NCBI GenBank assembly: GCA_016936355.1
Contig: JAFGYB010000023.1
Location: forward strand, 1 to 64,000
Direction of reading: 5' to 3'
Origin: Bacteroidales bacterium
GTDB taxonomy: Bacteria > Bacteroidota > Bacteroidia > Bacteroidales > F082
DNA length: 64,000 nucleotides
Under the pieces are notes generated by a model that saw nothing but the letters and a program-made list of their open reading frames with translations, did no database searches and was not told the DNA's origin. Shown piece after piece: positions 46,680 to 54,880 of this stretch. Position 1 is the first letter of the stretch. Each line of letters opens with the position of its first letter. The translations under genes and the position numbers were made by a program.

Positions 46680-47237
46680 ATGAAAAAGACACTTCGCTTG
46701 GCCCCGATCCTTCTTCTTTTCATTATGGGGTTTGTTCCCGTGTTGCACGCCCAGAAATCGGCGTTTGTTGATACCGAATACATACTGAGTAATATTCCCG
46801 AATACAACGACGCCCAGAATGAGCTGGATAAACTGTCGAATCAGTGGCAAAAAGAAATCAATCAAAAACACGAAGCACTGGTCAGTCTCATCAACAAATA
46901 CCAGTCGGAAGCCGTTTTATTGCCCGCTGATCTGAAGAAAAGCCGTCAGGAAGAGATTCAGAAAAAACAACAGGAAATCAGTACCTTGCAGCAAAAGTAC
47001 TTTGGACCCAACGGCGAATTATTCAAAAAGCGGAAGGAACTGGTCAGTCCCATTCAGGAAAAAATTTACAACGCTATTCAGACCGTGGCGCAGAACCGGA
47101 ACATCGACTTTGTATACGATAAATCGGGCAGTGCCAGCCTTTTGTATGGCAATCCAAAATACGACATTAGTGATGCCGTATTGGATGAACTGGCGAAAGT
47201 GATGCAGGTAGCCACTCCGGCAGCAGCTCAACGCTAG
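46680..47237 (+). CDS. OmpH/Skp-family periplasmic chaperone
   Basis: A 185-residue exported protein: signal peptide ending HAQK, then FVDTEYILSNIPEYNDAQNELDKLSNQW and long charged helices typical of the Skp tentacles (QEEIQKKQQEISTLQQKYFGPNGELFKKRKEL). The C-terminal body ends DAVLDELAKVMQ. It should protect unfolded outer membrane proteins en route to BamA. ATG 46680 begins the signal. It is one of two tandem Skp-like genes. Confidence 0.92.
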   Translation: MKKTLRLAPILLLFIMGFVPVLHAQKSAFVDTEYILSNIPEYNDAQNELDKLSNQWQKEINQKHEALVSLINKYQSEAVLLPADLKKSRQEEIQKKQQEISTLQQKYFGPNGELFKKRKELVSPIQEKIYNAIQTVAQNRNIDFVYDKSGSASLLYGNPKYDISDAVLDELAKVMQVATPAAAQR

Positions 47238-47369
47238 ATTTCATAAAGTGAGATAAATCGAAAACAGCAAGCTTAAGAATTTCACATTAAGCTATTTAAC
47301 AAGCTGATTTCAGCAAACAAACAAATTGATTTAAGGAATTTTAAGTTGCATCTCAATTAAAAAATTTTA

Positions 47370-47377
47370 TACATTTG
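47370..47377 (+). promoter_or_regulatory. Promoter (-33/-7) of the second skp gene
   Basis: TACATTTG matches TAnnTTTG. A TTG at 47346-47348 lies 21 bases upstream, the right -33 spacing. The second chaperone can therefore be expressed independently of the bamA operon. Confidence 0.6.
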
Positions 47378-47420
47378 CGCCTTAAAGTAATCGACAAATA
47401 ATTAAAAAATAGTCATTTAA

Positions 47421-47939
47421 ATGAAAACAATTAAAAAAGGATTTTTGCTTTTAGCCTCTGTTCTGTTATTTTCAGGTATGGGATTCGCTCAGGGAACATT
47501 AAAGATTGGATACATTGATTCCAATAAACTCATCAGCATGATGCCTGCCAGCGACTCAGCTCAGGCACAGTACAAGGCATACGGAGCTAGTCTACAAAAA
47601 CAGTTGCAAGCTATGGGTCAGGAATATCAGACAAAAATTCAGGAATACCAAAGCAACCAGGGTACCATGTCTGATCTGATCAAACAAACCAAACAAAAAG
47701 AAATCGCAGACATTCAAAAACGCATTCAGGATTTCCAGGCATCAGCCGATCAGGATATGCAGAAAAAACAACAGGAACTGTTCCAGCCGATCGTGGAAAA
47801 AGTAAAACAAGCTATTGAAGCTGTTGGTAAAGAATACCACTACTCTTACATTCTGGACGTATCTACTGGTTCCGTTCTTTACTATGGCGGCGGCGACGAC
47901 ATTATGCCTTTGGTGAAAAAGAAACTGGGTTTGAAATAA
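47421..47939 (+). CDS. OmpH/Skp-family periplasmic chaperone, second copy
   Basis: A 172-residue paralogue of the preceding gene. A signal peptide (ending FAQG) is followed by KIGYIDSNKLISMMPASDSAQAQYKAYGASLQKQL and a long Gln/Lys-rich helical region. The C-terminus reads YILDVSTGSVLYYGGGDDIMPLVKKKLGLK. It has its own promoter and is followed by a strong bidirectional terminator. Confidence 0.93.
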   Translation: MKTIKKGFLLLASVLLFSGMGFAQGTLKIGYIDSNKLISMMPASDSAQAQYKAYGASLQKQLQAMGQEYQTKIQEYQSNQGTMSDLIKQTKQKEIADIQKRIQDFQASADQDMQKKQQELFQPIVEKVKQAIEAVGKEYHYSYILDVSTGSVLYYGGGDDIMPLVKKKLGLK

Positions 47940-47960
47940 TTTCAAACTTTCACATCATAA

Positions 47961-47989
47961 AAAAACCTGCTTAATCAAGCAGGTTTTTT
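47961..47989. terminator. Bidirectional terminator between skp and gamma-carbonic anhydrase genes
   Basis: AACCTGCTT and AAGCAGGTT form a 9-bp stem with loop AATC, flanked by A-runs and T-runs on either side. It serves the two convergent genes ending at 47939 and 48005. Confidence 0.88.
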
Positions 47990-48004
47990 TATTTGTCAGC
48001 ACCT

Positions 48005-48526
48005 TTACTTTTCTTCGGTGTACCAACTGGAATACATCTTATAACTCCGGGCGATCCGGTGGATTTCTCCTTCCAGCAGTGAAGGATCCACTTCCCTGAT
48101 CTTTTTGGCCGGCACTCCGGCATACACACTCCCCGATTCCACCACCGTATTTTTTGACACCACAGCTCCGGCAGCAATCACGGAGTTGCTTTCAATTACA
48201 ACATCATCCATAATAATGGCCCCCATGCCCACCAGTACATCATCTTTAATCGTACAACCATGAATGATGGCACCATGTCCAATGGAGACATTGTTGCCGA
48301 TATTAACCGGTGATTTCTGATAAGTACAATGGATGATGGCTCCATCCTGTATGTTCACCTGGTTCCCGATGCGGATGTAATGAACATCGCCCCGCACCAC
48401 AGCATTAAACCAAACACTGCAACCGTCTCCCATCACCACATCGCCTACAATGGTAGCGTTTTCAGCAATATAACACTCCTTGCCCCATTTGGGAGCAATC
48501 CCTTTAATACTCTTTATAATTGTCAT
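48005..48526 (-). CDS. Gamma-carbonic anhydrase family protein
   Basis: A 173-residue left-handed beta-helix (hexapeptide repeat) protein. The metal-binding His residues are in NIQDGAIIHCT and SIGHGAIIHGC, the spacing expected for gamma-class carbonic anhydrase-like zinc sites. Such proteins (YrdA/PaaY/CaiE-like) may hydrate CO2 or act on CoA thioesters. Its start overlaps the nadB stop (TAATG), so the two genes are translationally coupled. Confidence 0.9.
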   Translation of the reverse strand: MTIIKSIKGIAPKWGKECYIAENATIVGDVVMGDGCSVWFNAVVRGDVHYIRIGNQVNIQDGAIIHCTYQKSPVNIGNNVSIGHGAIIHGCTIKDDVLVGMGAIIMDDVVIESNSVIAAGAVVSKNTVVESGSVYAGVPAKKIREVDPSLLEGEIHRIARSYKMYSSWYTEEK

Positions 48527-50094
48527 TATTTTTCTTTTTCAGGATAATCAATGGAAAAGTGCAACCCGATGCTTTCTTTTCTCGCCATGGCCATTTTTAT
48601 GATCAGATAGGCTACGTTGATCATATTCCTCAGTTCACAAATCTCCTGTGATACAATAGATTTCTCGTACAGATCCTCTGTTTCCTTATACAGTATTTCC
48701 AGCCGGTCCATGGCCCTTTTCAAACGCAGGTCGGAACGAACAATACCTACATAGTTGCTCATAATCGACTGTAGTTCTTTAGTTGACTGGGTGATCAGGA
48801 TCATTTCCTCATTCAGTACACGGCCTTCGGCATCCCATTCGGGAACTCCTTCCATAAATTGAATAGCATCAACTGTAGCCAGCGCATCCATCGCGGCCCG
48901 GTGTGAGAACACAGCCGATTCAAGCAAAGAATTAGAGGCAAGCCTGTTGGCACCATGCAAACCGGTACAGGCCACTTCACCTGCTGCATACAACTGATGA
49001 ATGGAGGTCCGGCCATGAGCATCAGTCTGTATACCGCCACAGGAATAATGGGCGGCCGGAACCACCGGAATCATGTCTTTGGTAATATCAATCCCAATGC
49101 TCAGACATTTAGCATAAATGGAAGGAAAATGCCGGATAATTTCGTCCTTGCTGATAGAGCGGGCATCCAGATAAACGTAATCATCTCCCGAAAGCTTCAT
49201 CTCGTTGTCGATGGCACGGGCCACAATATCGCGCGGTGCCAAGGAACCCAGCTCGTGGTATTTCGACATGAAAGCAACCCCTTTTCTTGTTTTCAGTATG
49301 GCACCCGATCCCCGTAAGGCTTCGGTGATCAAAAACGATGGCCGCTCTCCCGGATTGTACAAAGACGTGGGATGAAACTGTACAAACTCCAGACTGTCGA
49401 GATGGGCCTTGGCACGATAGGCCATAGCCAGCCCGTCACCGGTGGAAACCAGCGGATTGGTAGTCGTTTGATATACATTTCCCATACCCCCTGTAGCCAC
49501 CAATGTGATTTTTGCCAGAATGGTTTCCACTGCCTGGGTTTGCTCATTTAAGGCATACACCCCAAAACAACGGATGTCCTCTCTCCGGCGGGTAACTTCT
49601 TCATTCAAATGGTGCTGCGTAATCAGGTCGATGGCAAAATAATCTTCCAGGATTTCGATGTTGGGATGATTCTTCGCCCGGTCGCTCAGAGTCCGCTGGA
49701 TTTCCAGACCCGTATTGTCCTGATGGTGCAGAATCCGAAATTCCGAATGGCCGCCTTCGCGTGCCAGCGAAAACTTACCCGATTGATCCTTGTCAAAGTG
49801 GGCACCCCAGTCTACCAACTCCTGAATGCGCTCAGAAGATTCCCTGATGGCAATTTCCACCACTTCTTTCTTATTCAGTCCCGAACCTGCTTTAAGTGTG
49901 TCTTCAATGTGTTTCTCATAATTATCAGGAGAATACATAACGGCTGCAATGCCTCCCTGAGCATAAGATGTGGCCGTATCATCCAACATCGATTTGGACA
50001 ATACCAGTACCTTTCCTTTATCGGCCACTTTCAACGCATAAATCAGTCCGGCGCTTCCCGAACCCAACACCAGAAAATCAACCTTCCTCTGCAT
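48526..50094 (-). CDS. nadB: L-aspartate oxidase
   Basis: A 522-residue FAD-dependent enzyme oxidising aspartate to iminoaspartate in de novo NAD synthesis. The FAD-binding LGSGSAGLIYALKVAD opens the protein. SYAQGGIAAVMYSPDN, HPTSLYNPGERPSFLITEALRGSGAIL and YSCGGIQTDAHGRTSIHQLYAAGEVACTGLHGANRLASNSLLE are family landmarks. The genes nadA and nadC are not adjacent. A -7 promoter element lies 20 bases upstream. Confidence 0.95.
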   Translation of the reverse strand: MQRKVDFLVLGSGSAGLIYALKVADKGKVLVLSKSMLDDTATSYAQGGIAAVMYSPDNYEKHIEDTLKAGSGLNKKEVVEIAIRESSERIQELVDWGAHFDKDQSGKFSLAREGGHSEFRILHHQDNTGLEIQRTLSDRAKNHPNIEILEDYFAIDLITQHHLNEEVTRRREDIRCFGVYALNEQTQAVETILAKITLVATGGMGNVYQTTTNPLVSTGDGLAMAYRAKAHLDSLEFVQFHPTSLYNPGERPSFLITEALRGSGAILKTRKGVAFMSKYHELGSLAPRDIVARAIDNEMKLSGDDYVYLDARSISKDEIIRHFPSIYAKCLSIGIDITKDMIPVVPAAHYSCGGIQTDAHGRTSIHQLYAAGEVACTGLHGANRLASNSLLESAVFSHRAAMDALATVDAIQFMEGVPEWDAEGRVLNEEMILITQSTKELQSIMSNYVGIVRSDLRLKRAMDRLEILYKETEDLYEKSIVSQEICELRNMINVAYLIIKMAMARKESIGLHFSIDYPEKEK

Positions 50095-50113
50095 TTGATT
50101 TCGTTTAGGTTTA

Positions 50114-50121
50114 CAAAATTA
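50114..50121 (-). promoter_or_regulatory. -7 promoter element of nadB
   Basis: The minus strand reads TAATTTTG, matching TAnnTTTG, 19 bases upstream of the nadB start. Confidence 0.5.
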
Positions 50122-50228
50122 ACCTTTTCATTCGGGTTGTTCTTTCTTCAGAACAAATATTTTAAGTATGCAAAACCAACGCTTCTACAAGATTAACCCA
50201 TCTTCTTCACACAACTATGAATATTTTC

Positions 50229-50236
50229 TATATTTG
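50229..50236 (+). promoter_or_regulatory. -7 promoter element of the serine hydrolase gene
   Basis: TATATTTG matches TAnnTTTG, 46 bases upstream of ATG 50283. Confidence 0.5.
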
Positions 50237-50282
50237 AGGGTACCCTACATGGTTTTTTTATGGCAAACAAAATTTCATCCTC

Positions 50283-51617
50283 ATGAAAAAAATTAAATAC
50301 CTCATTCTTCTGGTTGTCCTCGTCGCTGTTGTTTACGGAGCGGACTATTTCATTGCCCGCGCTCCCATTTTTACAGGCTATGCAGCCAAAGACCTGGCCT
50401 CCTGGACATTCCTCACCAACCGAACACAAAAAGACATTGAAAAACACGATTTGAGTTTCTTTCCTGTGAACCTTTCGCATAATGTAATCAATTACAAAAA
50501 GAAAGAAGTAACCGGAACGTTCCTGGGGATGGCTAAACAGCTGGCCGTTTACCGCGAAGGACTGGGTTGTACCCTGCTGGCTGATGCCAATATTGATTCG
50601 GTCCTGAAACAGAAAATGACCGAACCCATTCTCCCTAAAGATCCACAGGACTTATACTGGCCCATGGGATCCAAACTGAGAGATACCATCCCGCCCGGTG
50701 TGAACATGGACAAACTCAATGCTGCCATCGATTCGGCCTTCAACCAGGGCAATACAAGAGCTGTGGTAGTGGCTTACGATACTGTTCTACTGAAAGAAAA
50801 ATATGCCCCCGGCTTTTCCAAGGACACCCGTATTCTGGGCTGGTCCATGAGCAAAAGCATTACCAGTGCACTGATCGGGATACTGGCCGGAGAAGGAAAA
50901 CTGAATGTGAACGCCCCTGCACCTATCCAAGAATGGGCCCACGACAGCCGTAAGAACATCCGGTTGGTGGACCTGTTGCACCAAAGCAGCGGGTTGAAAT
51001 GGGACGAAGACTACGGCGATATTTCCAATGTCACCATCATGCTGTACGAAAAAGGAAACATGGCCGAGTATGTGATCCATCAACCAGCCGAATATCCGCC
51101 CGATTCCGTTTGGTATTATTCCTCCGGAAACAGCAATATAATCTCTGAAATTATCCGTCGCACCATCGGTAACAACCAGGAATACTGGAATTTTCCGCGC
51201 AAAGTATTGTTCAATAAAATCGGGATGCGCAGCGCTGTGCTCGAAACCGATGCCAGCGGCAATTTTGTAGGGTCTTCCTATACCTTTGCCACACCCCGCG
51301 ACTGGGCCCGGTTCGGACTGTTATATCTGCAGGATGGTACCTGGCAGGGGAAAAGAATCCTTCCCGAAGGCTGGGTAAAATACACCACCACTCCAGCCCG
51401 CAAATCGGACAACCAGTACGGCATTCAATTCTGGCTAAACAAAGGCACCCAAGAAATCAAAGGCTTCCCGGATATTTATTACTGCGATGGCTTCCACGGC
51501 CAACGGGTGTTTATCATCCCGTCTAAAGACCTGGTGATTGTTCGCATGGGGCTTAACAACCACGGAGAATTCGACTTTAATAAATTCGTGCAAAAGATTG
51601 TAGCTGCATTTAATTAA
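50283..51617 (+). CDS. Class C beta-lactamase-fold serine hydrolase
   Basis: A 444-residue membrane-anchored or exported protein with one N-terminal hydrophobic helix (about 4-22). A beta-lactamase/penicillin-binding-protein-like domain has the catalytic SxxK motif as SMSK in GWSMSKSITSALIGILAGEG. The YxN-like motif is in VWYYSSGNSNIISEII, and a late CDGFHGQRVFIIPSKDLVIVRMG stretch follows. It resembles 6-aminohexanoate-dimer hydrolase (NylB)-like esterases. A true beta-lactamase role is unlikely; the substrate is unknown. Confidence 0.88.
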   Translation: MKKIKYLILLVVLVAVVYGADYFIARAPIFTGYAAKDLASWTFLTNRTQKDIEKHDLSFFPVNLSHNVINYKKKEVTGTFLGMAKQLAVYREGLGCTLLADANIDSVLKQKMTEPILPKDPQDLYWPMGSKLRDTIPPGVNMDKLNAAIDSAFNQGNTRAVVVAYDTVLLKEKYAPGFSKDTRILGWSMSKSITSALIGILAGEGKLNVNAPAPIQEWAHDSRKNIRLVDLLHQSSGLKWDEDYGDISNVTIMLYEKGNMAEYVIHQPAEYPPDSVWYYSSGNSNIISEIIRRTIGNNQEYWNFPRKVLFNKIGMRSAVLETDASGNFVGSSYTFATPRDWARFGLLYLQDGTWQGKRILPEGWVKYTTTPARKSDNQYGIQFWLNKGTQEIKGFPDIYYCDGFHGQRVFIIPSKDLVIVRMGLNNHGEFDFNKFVQKIVAAFN

Positions 51618-51865
51618 AACAACACAATCCGGGGCATGTCAAAAGGCAGGCGGATGTGTTGGTTTTGAATTACTTACCTGACGAAAACCTGTCACATATA
51701 AGTCAGGTGGGATTTTGAACTTGTTGATGGAAGATTTTGAGATGCAAGAACAATTTGTTCTCTGTGAGGTTTCACATTACTGACAATGAAAAAGGGGGTT
51801 CGTAATTCATGGCCACGGTAAAATGGTATGTTTTCATATTATTTCCCATGAATCATTTTTTTAAT
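51618..51865. other. Intergenic stretch with inverted repeats upstream of the tandem repeat
   Basis: No gene seen. ACCTGAC (51676-51682) and GTCAGGT (51702-51708) form a 7-bp inverted repeat with a 19-base loop, and AGAACAATTTGTTCT (51747-51761) is a perfect palindrome around a central base. A GTTCGTAATT string occurs here (around 51796) and again just beyond the second repeat copy (around 52222), hinting that both copies sit inside a once-larger repeated unit. Confidence 0.45.
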
Positions 51866-52020
51866 CTTTAAAAAAGGTTGGCGCTATTCATCCAGTTTGA
51901 GGATGGAACAGGAATCAAAGCTAAGGTGTTTAATCTTCTGCTTTTTCTTGAGGCAGAAAAGATACCCGACCGAAATTTTACTGTGGTGAAAGTTCTTGTT
52001 TTCATGACTTTAAATTTTAG
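51866..52020. repeat. 200-bp-period tandem repeat, copy 1
   Basis: This 155-base block recurs at 52066-52220 with an exact offset of 200 bases, no insertions or deletions and 16 mismatches (about 90 percent identity). The right-hand 40 bases are identical in the two copies. The 45 bases between the copies are not similar to either flank. Confidence 0.93.
51868..52005 (-). CDS. Small repeat-encoded ORF, 45 residues, copy 1
   Basis: A possible small basic protein encoded by the first repeat copy: starts MKTRTFTTVKFRSG, has a basic centre SRKSRRLN and ends NWMNSANLF. It is exactly as long as the frame in copy 2. No signal peptide or known domain is visible. Nine residues differ from copy 2. The opposite-strand reading is open here but broken by a stop in copy 2, so the minus frame is the better candidate. 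Translation is unproven; the block could instead act as a DNA or RNA element. Confidence 0.4.
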   Translation of the reverse strand: MKTRTFTTVKFRSGIFSASRKSRRLNTLALIPVPSSNWMNSANLF

Positions 52021-52065
52021 CGTGTTTTGCTTATTGAATGACGCAATAGTTCATTTGTATATCAC

Positions 52066-52220
52066 CTTTAAAAAAGGTTTGAATTATTCATCCAGTTTAA
52101 GGATGTGACAGGACACAAAGCTGAGGTGTTTAATCTTCTGCTTTTTCTTGAGGTTGAAAAGTAACCCGATTGAAATTTTACTGTGGTGAAAGTTCTTGTT
52201 TTCATGACTTTAAATTTTAG
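52066..52220. repeat. 200-bp-period tandem repeat, copy 2
   Basis: The second copy of the 155-base block at 51866-52020. It is preceded on the minus strand by a -7 promoter element at 52262-52269, so copy 2 would be transcribed first, followed by copy 1. Confidence 0.93.
52068..52205 (-). CDS. Small repeat-encoded ORF, 45 residues, copy 2
   Basis: The paralogue of the small frame in copy 1: MKTRTFTTVKFQSG, then SRKSRRLNTSALC, ending NWMNNSNLF. An in-frame extension upstream to 52313 exists, but the ATG at 52205 is the one shared by both copies, with identical sequence from 15 bases before it to codon 11. Of 16 nucleotide differences between copies, 14 change an amino acid, which is unusual for a protein under purifying selection. 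Function is unknown. Confidence 0.4.
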   Translation of the reverse strand: MKTRTFTTVKFQSGYFSTSRKSRRLNTSALCPVTSLNWMNNSNLF

Positions 52221-52261
52221 TAGTTCGTAATTTTTTTGTCTTTTTAGAATTAATTTCAATG

Positions 52262-52269
52262 CAAATATA
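52262..52269 (-). promoter_or_regulatory. -7 promoter element upstream of the repeat ORFs
   Basis: The minus strand reads TATATTTG, matching TAnnTTTG, 56 bases upstream of the ATG at 52205. It is the only strong promoter-like element pointing into the tandem repeat. Confidence 0.45.
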
Positions 52270-52531
52270 GGAGTGATGGTTCTCCACGAAAAGCTAAAAT
52301 CGGTGAACCGCATAAGCTTATCGGTAAATGGTACCCTCGCTGTTGTCAGTGTTCAGAAGGTTAAGGGACGAAAGAGAACCTGACAGATGTCCGGTTCCTG
52401 AAAATTCCAGTACAGGCTTTACGAAAACAGAAACAACCATAAAACACTTATAAACTGTGTCTTACATTTTATTCCAATATTCACAAATTCGTTAAAACGA
52501 AGGATTTGTATTCAGGTATTCTTTCTTGCGT
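52270..52531. other. Intergenic region between repeat and sua5
   Basis: No gene seen. ATAAGCTTAT (52312-52321) is a 10-bp palindrome flanked by ACCG and CGGT with one bulged base, and TTCGTTAAAACGAA (52488-52501) is a 6-bp inverted repeat with a 2-base centre, about 30 bases upstream of the sua5 -7 element. Either could be a regulator site, but nothing confirms it. Confidence 0.35.
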
Positions 52532-52539
52532 TATTTTTG
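52532..52539 (+). promoter_or_regulatory. -7 promoter element of sua5
   Basis: TATTTTTG matches TAnnTTTG. It lies 20 bases before ATG 52560 and so excludes the in-frame ATG-like start further upstream at 52506. Confidence 0.55.
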
Positions 52540-52559
52540 CAGCCCGAAGTTTGAACCGA

Positions 52560-53564
52560 ATGCAACCGAATGTTGTACGAACGGAAGTATTTGAATTTGA
52601 TAATCGAAGTATGGATCGACAAAATAATATGGAACGGGCAGCTCAATTGATTCAGGAAGGAAAACTGGTTGCTTTTCCTACCGAAACAGTTTACGGACTG
52701 GGAGCCAATGCGCTTGACCCGATGGCTGTAGCCAAAATTTTCGCTCTCAAAGAACGGCCTTCCTTCGACCCGCTCATCATCCATATTGCCGATCTGGAAG
52801 ATCTGAAAAAACTAACCTCTGAAATAGATGAACGAGTTTACCTGCTGGCAGAAAATTTTTGGCCCGGTTCACTGACCTTGGTATTGCCCAAAAGCAATCG
52901 GGTTCCCGACATTGTTACTTCCGGATTACCCACCGTAGGCATTCGCATGCCTGCCAACGAAATTGCCCGTGAACTCATCAGAAAATCCGGTTGTCCGATT
53001 GCGGCTCCGAGTGCCAATAAATTCGGTCGCATCAGCCCCACGAAGGCCGATCACGTCAAAAAGCAATTGCCGGATGTCGATTGCATCCTGGACGGAGGGA
53101 AAACAACTGTTGGTATCGAATCCACCATCATTGAGCTCATCGAAAAAGGGTTCCGGATTTTGCGTAACGGTATCATTACCAAAGAAGATATTGAATCCGT
53201 ATTACCTTTTGACGAAACTGAAAAAACAGAATCCATCGTGGCTCCCGGAATGGTGAAATCGCACTACAGTCCCGTTAAAAAGATGATGGTGGCAGATGAA
53301 AGCTTCCGCATGGATATTGATAAAAGCAAAGCAGGACTTATTTCTTTCTCCGGAAAATATGAAACGGGATTTCAGAAAGTCATCCGGGTGTCCGAAACCA
53401 ATGATTTGAAAGAATACGCGGTAAACATGTTTGAAGCCATGCATACCTTCGAAGATGATATTGAGATTGATATCATTATCGCCGAACCCGTTGCCGAAAC
53501 AGGAATTGGCAAAGCCATCATGGATCGCTTGCGAAAGGCTGAATACAACTGGAGAAAAGACTGA
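52560..53564 (+). CDS. L-threonylcarbamoyladenylate synthase
   Basis: A 334-residue Sua5/YrdC-family enzyme that makes threonylcarbamoyl-AMP for the universal t6A tRNA modification. The YrdC domain has VAFPTETVYGLGANALDPMAVAKIFALKERPSFDPLIIHI, then FWPGSLTLVLPKS and GCPIAAPSANKFGRISPT. The C-terminal Sua5 extension (linker PGMVKSHYSPVKKM, then the extra domain) is present, so it is the long form. ATG 52560 fits the promoter; 52611 and 52629 are later alternatives that keep the whole catalytic domain. Confidence 0.93.
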   Translation: MQPNVVRTEVFEFDNRSMDRQNNMERAAQLIQEGKLVAFPTETVYGLGANALDPMAVAKIFALKERPSFDPLIIHIADLEDLKKLTSEIDERVYLLAENFWPGSLTLVLPKSNRVPDIVTSGLPTVGIRMPANEIARELIRKSGCPIAAPSANKFGRISPTKADHVKKQLPDVDCILDGGKTTVGIESTIIELIEKGFRILRNGIITKEDIESVLPFDETEKTESIVAPGMVKSHYSPVKKMMVADESFRMDIDKSKAGLISFSGKYETGFQKVIRVSETNDLKEYAVNMFEAMHTFEDDIEIDIIIAEPVAETGIGKAIMDRLRKAEYNWRKD

Positions 53565-53909
53565 ATCTTCCCGATTGTCACCGGTGTTGGAAAAGAACGG
53601 AGCGTAAATCATACAAGTCCTGATTTGTATTAGCTTTTGTAACAAGTTCGCAACAGCACAAACAAAACATAAGCCGGGCTCATTCCCCTTTATGAATTGA
53701 TCTGTAATCCTGCCAAAAATACAAGCGGTTAAAAATTATACAGTATCCTTCCTTTCACAGTTCGTTTAGGGCTACGAACTGCTGATCTGAATAAAAAAGT
53801 TTATAACTTTAATCATGATTAGAGACTTAGTTCAAGGGGTTGCCATTATTGGCAGCAACGTATGTATTTCAGGGACCGGGGGTATTTACTAACGATTAAA
53901 GTTTGTACG
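53565..53909. other. Intergenic region upstream of the PD40 gene
   Basis: A 345-base stretch without a gene. CAGTTCGT (53758-53765) and ACGAACTG (53774-53781) make a perfect 8-bp hairpin with an 8-base loop, and a TAATCATGATTA palindrome lies near 53811-53822. No T-run follows the hairpin, so its role as terminator or operator is open. No clear TAnnTTTG element was found for the downstream gene. Confidence 0.5.
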
Positions 53910-54794
53910 ATGAAACTTAAAATTATGATTCTCGGCATGCTGAGTCTGGTTGTTTCAAAACTACAATGCCAGGATTTTCCCATTGTGTTTTATTCCGACA
54001 GAAGTGGAAATCAGGAGATCTACATCCAGTATCCGGGTAGTATAACACCTGTAAATCTTACCCAAAATCCGTCCAATGACTTTTGTCCCGCCATTTCTCC
54101 GGACGGATCAACCATTGTATTTTTAAGCGACCGATCGGGGACAACGGAACTATACAGTATGAACCGCTACGGTAAAGACCAGATCCGGTTATCCTATTCA
54201 GATGAAGCAAAAGAACAGCCTAGTTTCAGCCCGGATGGTAAAAAGATTGTCTTCATTAAAGATCTGGGAGCCAGAACAGAAATATGGTCAATGAATGCAG
54301 ACGGCAGCGGACAACAACAAATTACTGCCAACCAGGCCCGGGATGAACGTCCGAATTTCTCACCCGATGGTTCCAACATCCTGTTTATGTCAAACCGCAC
54401 CGGAAACTATGATATTTATGTCATGAACCGGGACGGAACCGGACAGAAGAACCTGACCAACTCGAAACAACACGAGATTTTTCCCGTTTGGTCACCCGAT
54501 GGAAAGAAAATTGCCTATTCGGTAAACAATCTGAGGGAAAGAAAAGCCGTAATACATATTATGAACAGGAACGGAACAAACGACCGGAGCATCACCGATC
54601 CCGAAGGAAGAAATGAGAATCCTTCGTGGTCGCCTTGCGGGAAATACATCGTTTTTCAAGGTGAGCGCAACAATAATTTCGACGTGTATACCATGCATGC
54701 AGACGGAACAAATCAGATCAGAAAAACCGTGAACAAATCCTGGGACGGATGGGCCAGTTTTGTTCCGCATCTGCAGAAAGCTTGGCCTGAATAA
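53910..54794 (+). CDS. TolB-like PD40 beta-propeller protein
   Basis: A 294-residue exported protein: signal peptide (about 1-20) followed by five to six WD40-like PD40 repeats, recognisable as SPDGSTIVFLSDRSG, SPDGKKIVFIKD, SPDGSNILFMSNRTG, SPDGKKIAYSVN and SPCGKYIVFQGE. This is the propeller type of TolB and related periplasmic proteins; the N-terminal TolB domain is absent. It probably mediates protein contacts in the periplasm. ATG 53910 begins the signal; an ATG at 53862 would add a non-signal stretch. Confidence 0.85.
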   Translation: MKLKIMILGMLSLVVSKLQCQDFPIVFYSDRSGNQEIYIQYPGSITPVNLTQNPSNDFCPAISPDGSTIVFLSDRSGTTELYSMNRYGKDQIRLSYSDEAKEQPSFSPDGKKIVFIKDLGARTEIWSMNADGSGQQQITANQARDERPNFSPDGSNILFMSNRTGNYDIYVMNRDGTGQKNLTNSKQHEIFPVWSPDGKKIAYSVNNLRERKAVIHIMNRNGTNDRSITDPEGRNENPSWSPCGKYIVFQGERNNNFDVYTMHADGTNQIRKTVNKSWDGWASFVPHLQKAWPE

Positions 54795-54832
54795 TACTGA
54801 AGTTAAGCTCGTTTATTAATAATTGGTGTAAT

Positions 54833-54864
54833 AAAAAAGGGGGATTAAGAAATCCCCCTTTTTT
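54833..54864. terminator. Bidirectional terminator between PD40 and odhB genes
   Basis: AAGGGGGATT and AATCCCCCTT form a 10-bp stem, extended by flanking A- and T-runs, with loop AAGA. It serves both convergent genes. Confidence 0.9.
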
Positions 54865-54880
54865 AACATGTCTATTTCTT

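Noticed and set aside
50283-51617. A true beta-lactamase resistance gene.
   Set aside because: The SxxK fold is shared with esterases and NylB-like hydrolases, and the second and third motifs differ from class C beta-lactamases.
51878-52108. A 76-codon plus-strand frame across the first tandem repeat copy.
   Set aside because: Its equivalent in the second copy is interrupted by a stop, whereas the minus-strand frame is intact and equally long in both, so the minus frame was preferred.
51618-52559. Possible insertion-sequence remnant or CRISPR-like array.
   Set aside because: There are only two repeat units, 155 bases long, with no transposase fragment, no terminal inverted repeats pairing around the block and no spacer-repeat periodicity.
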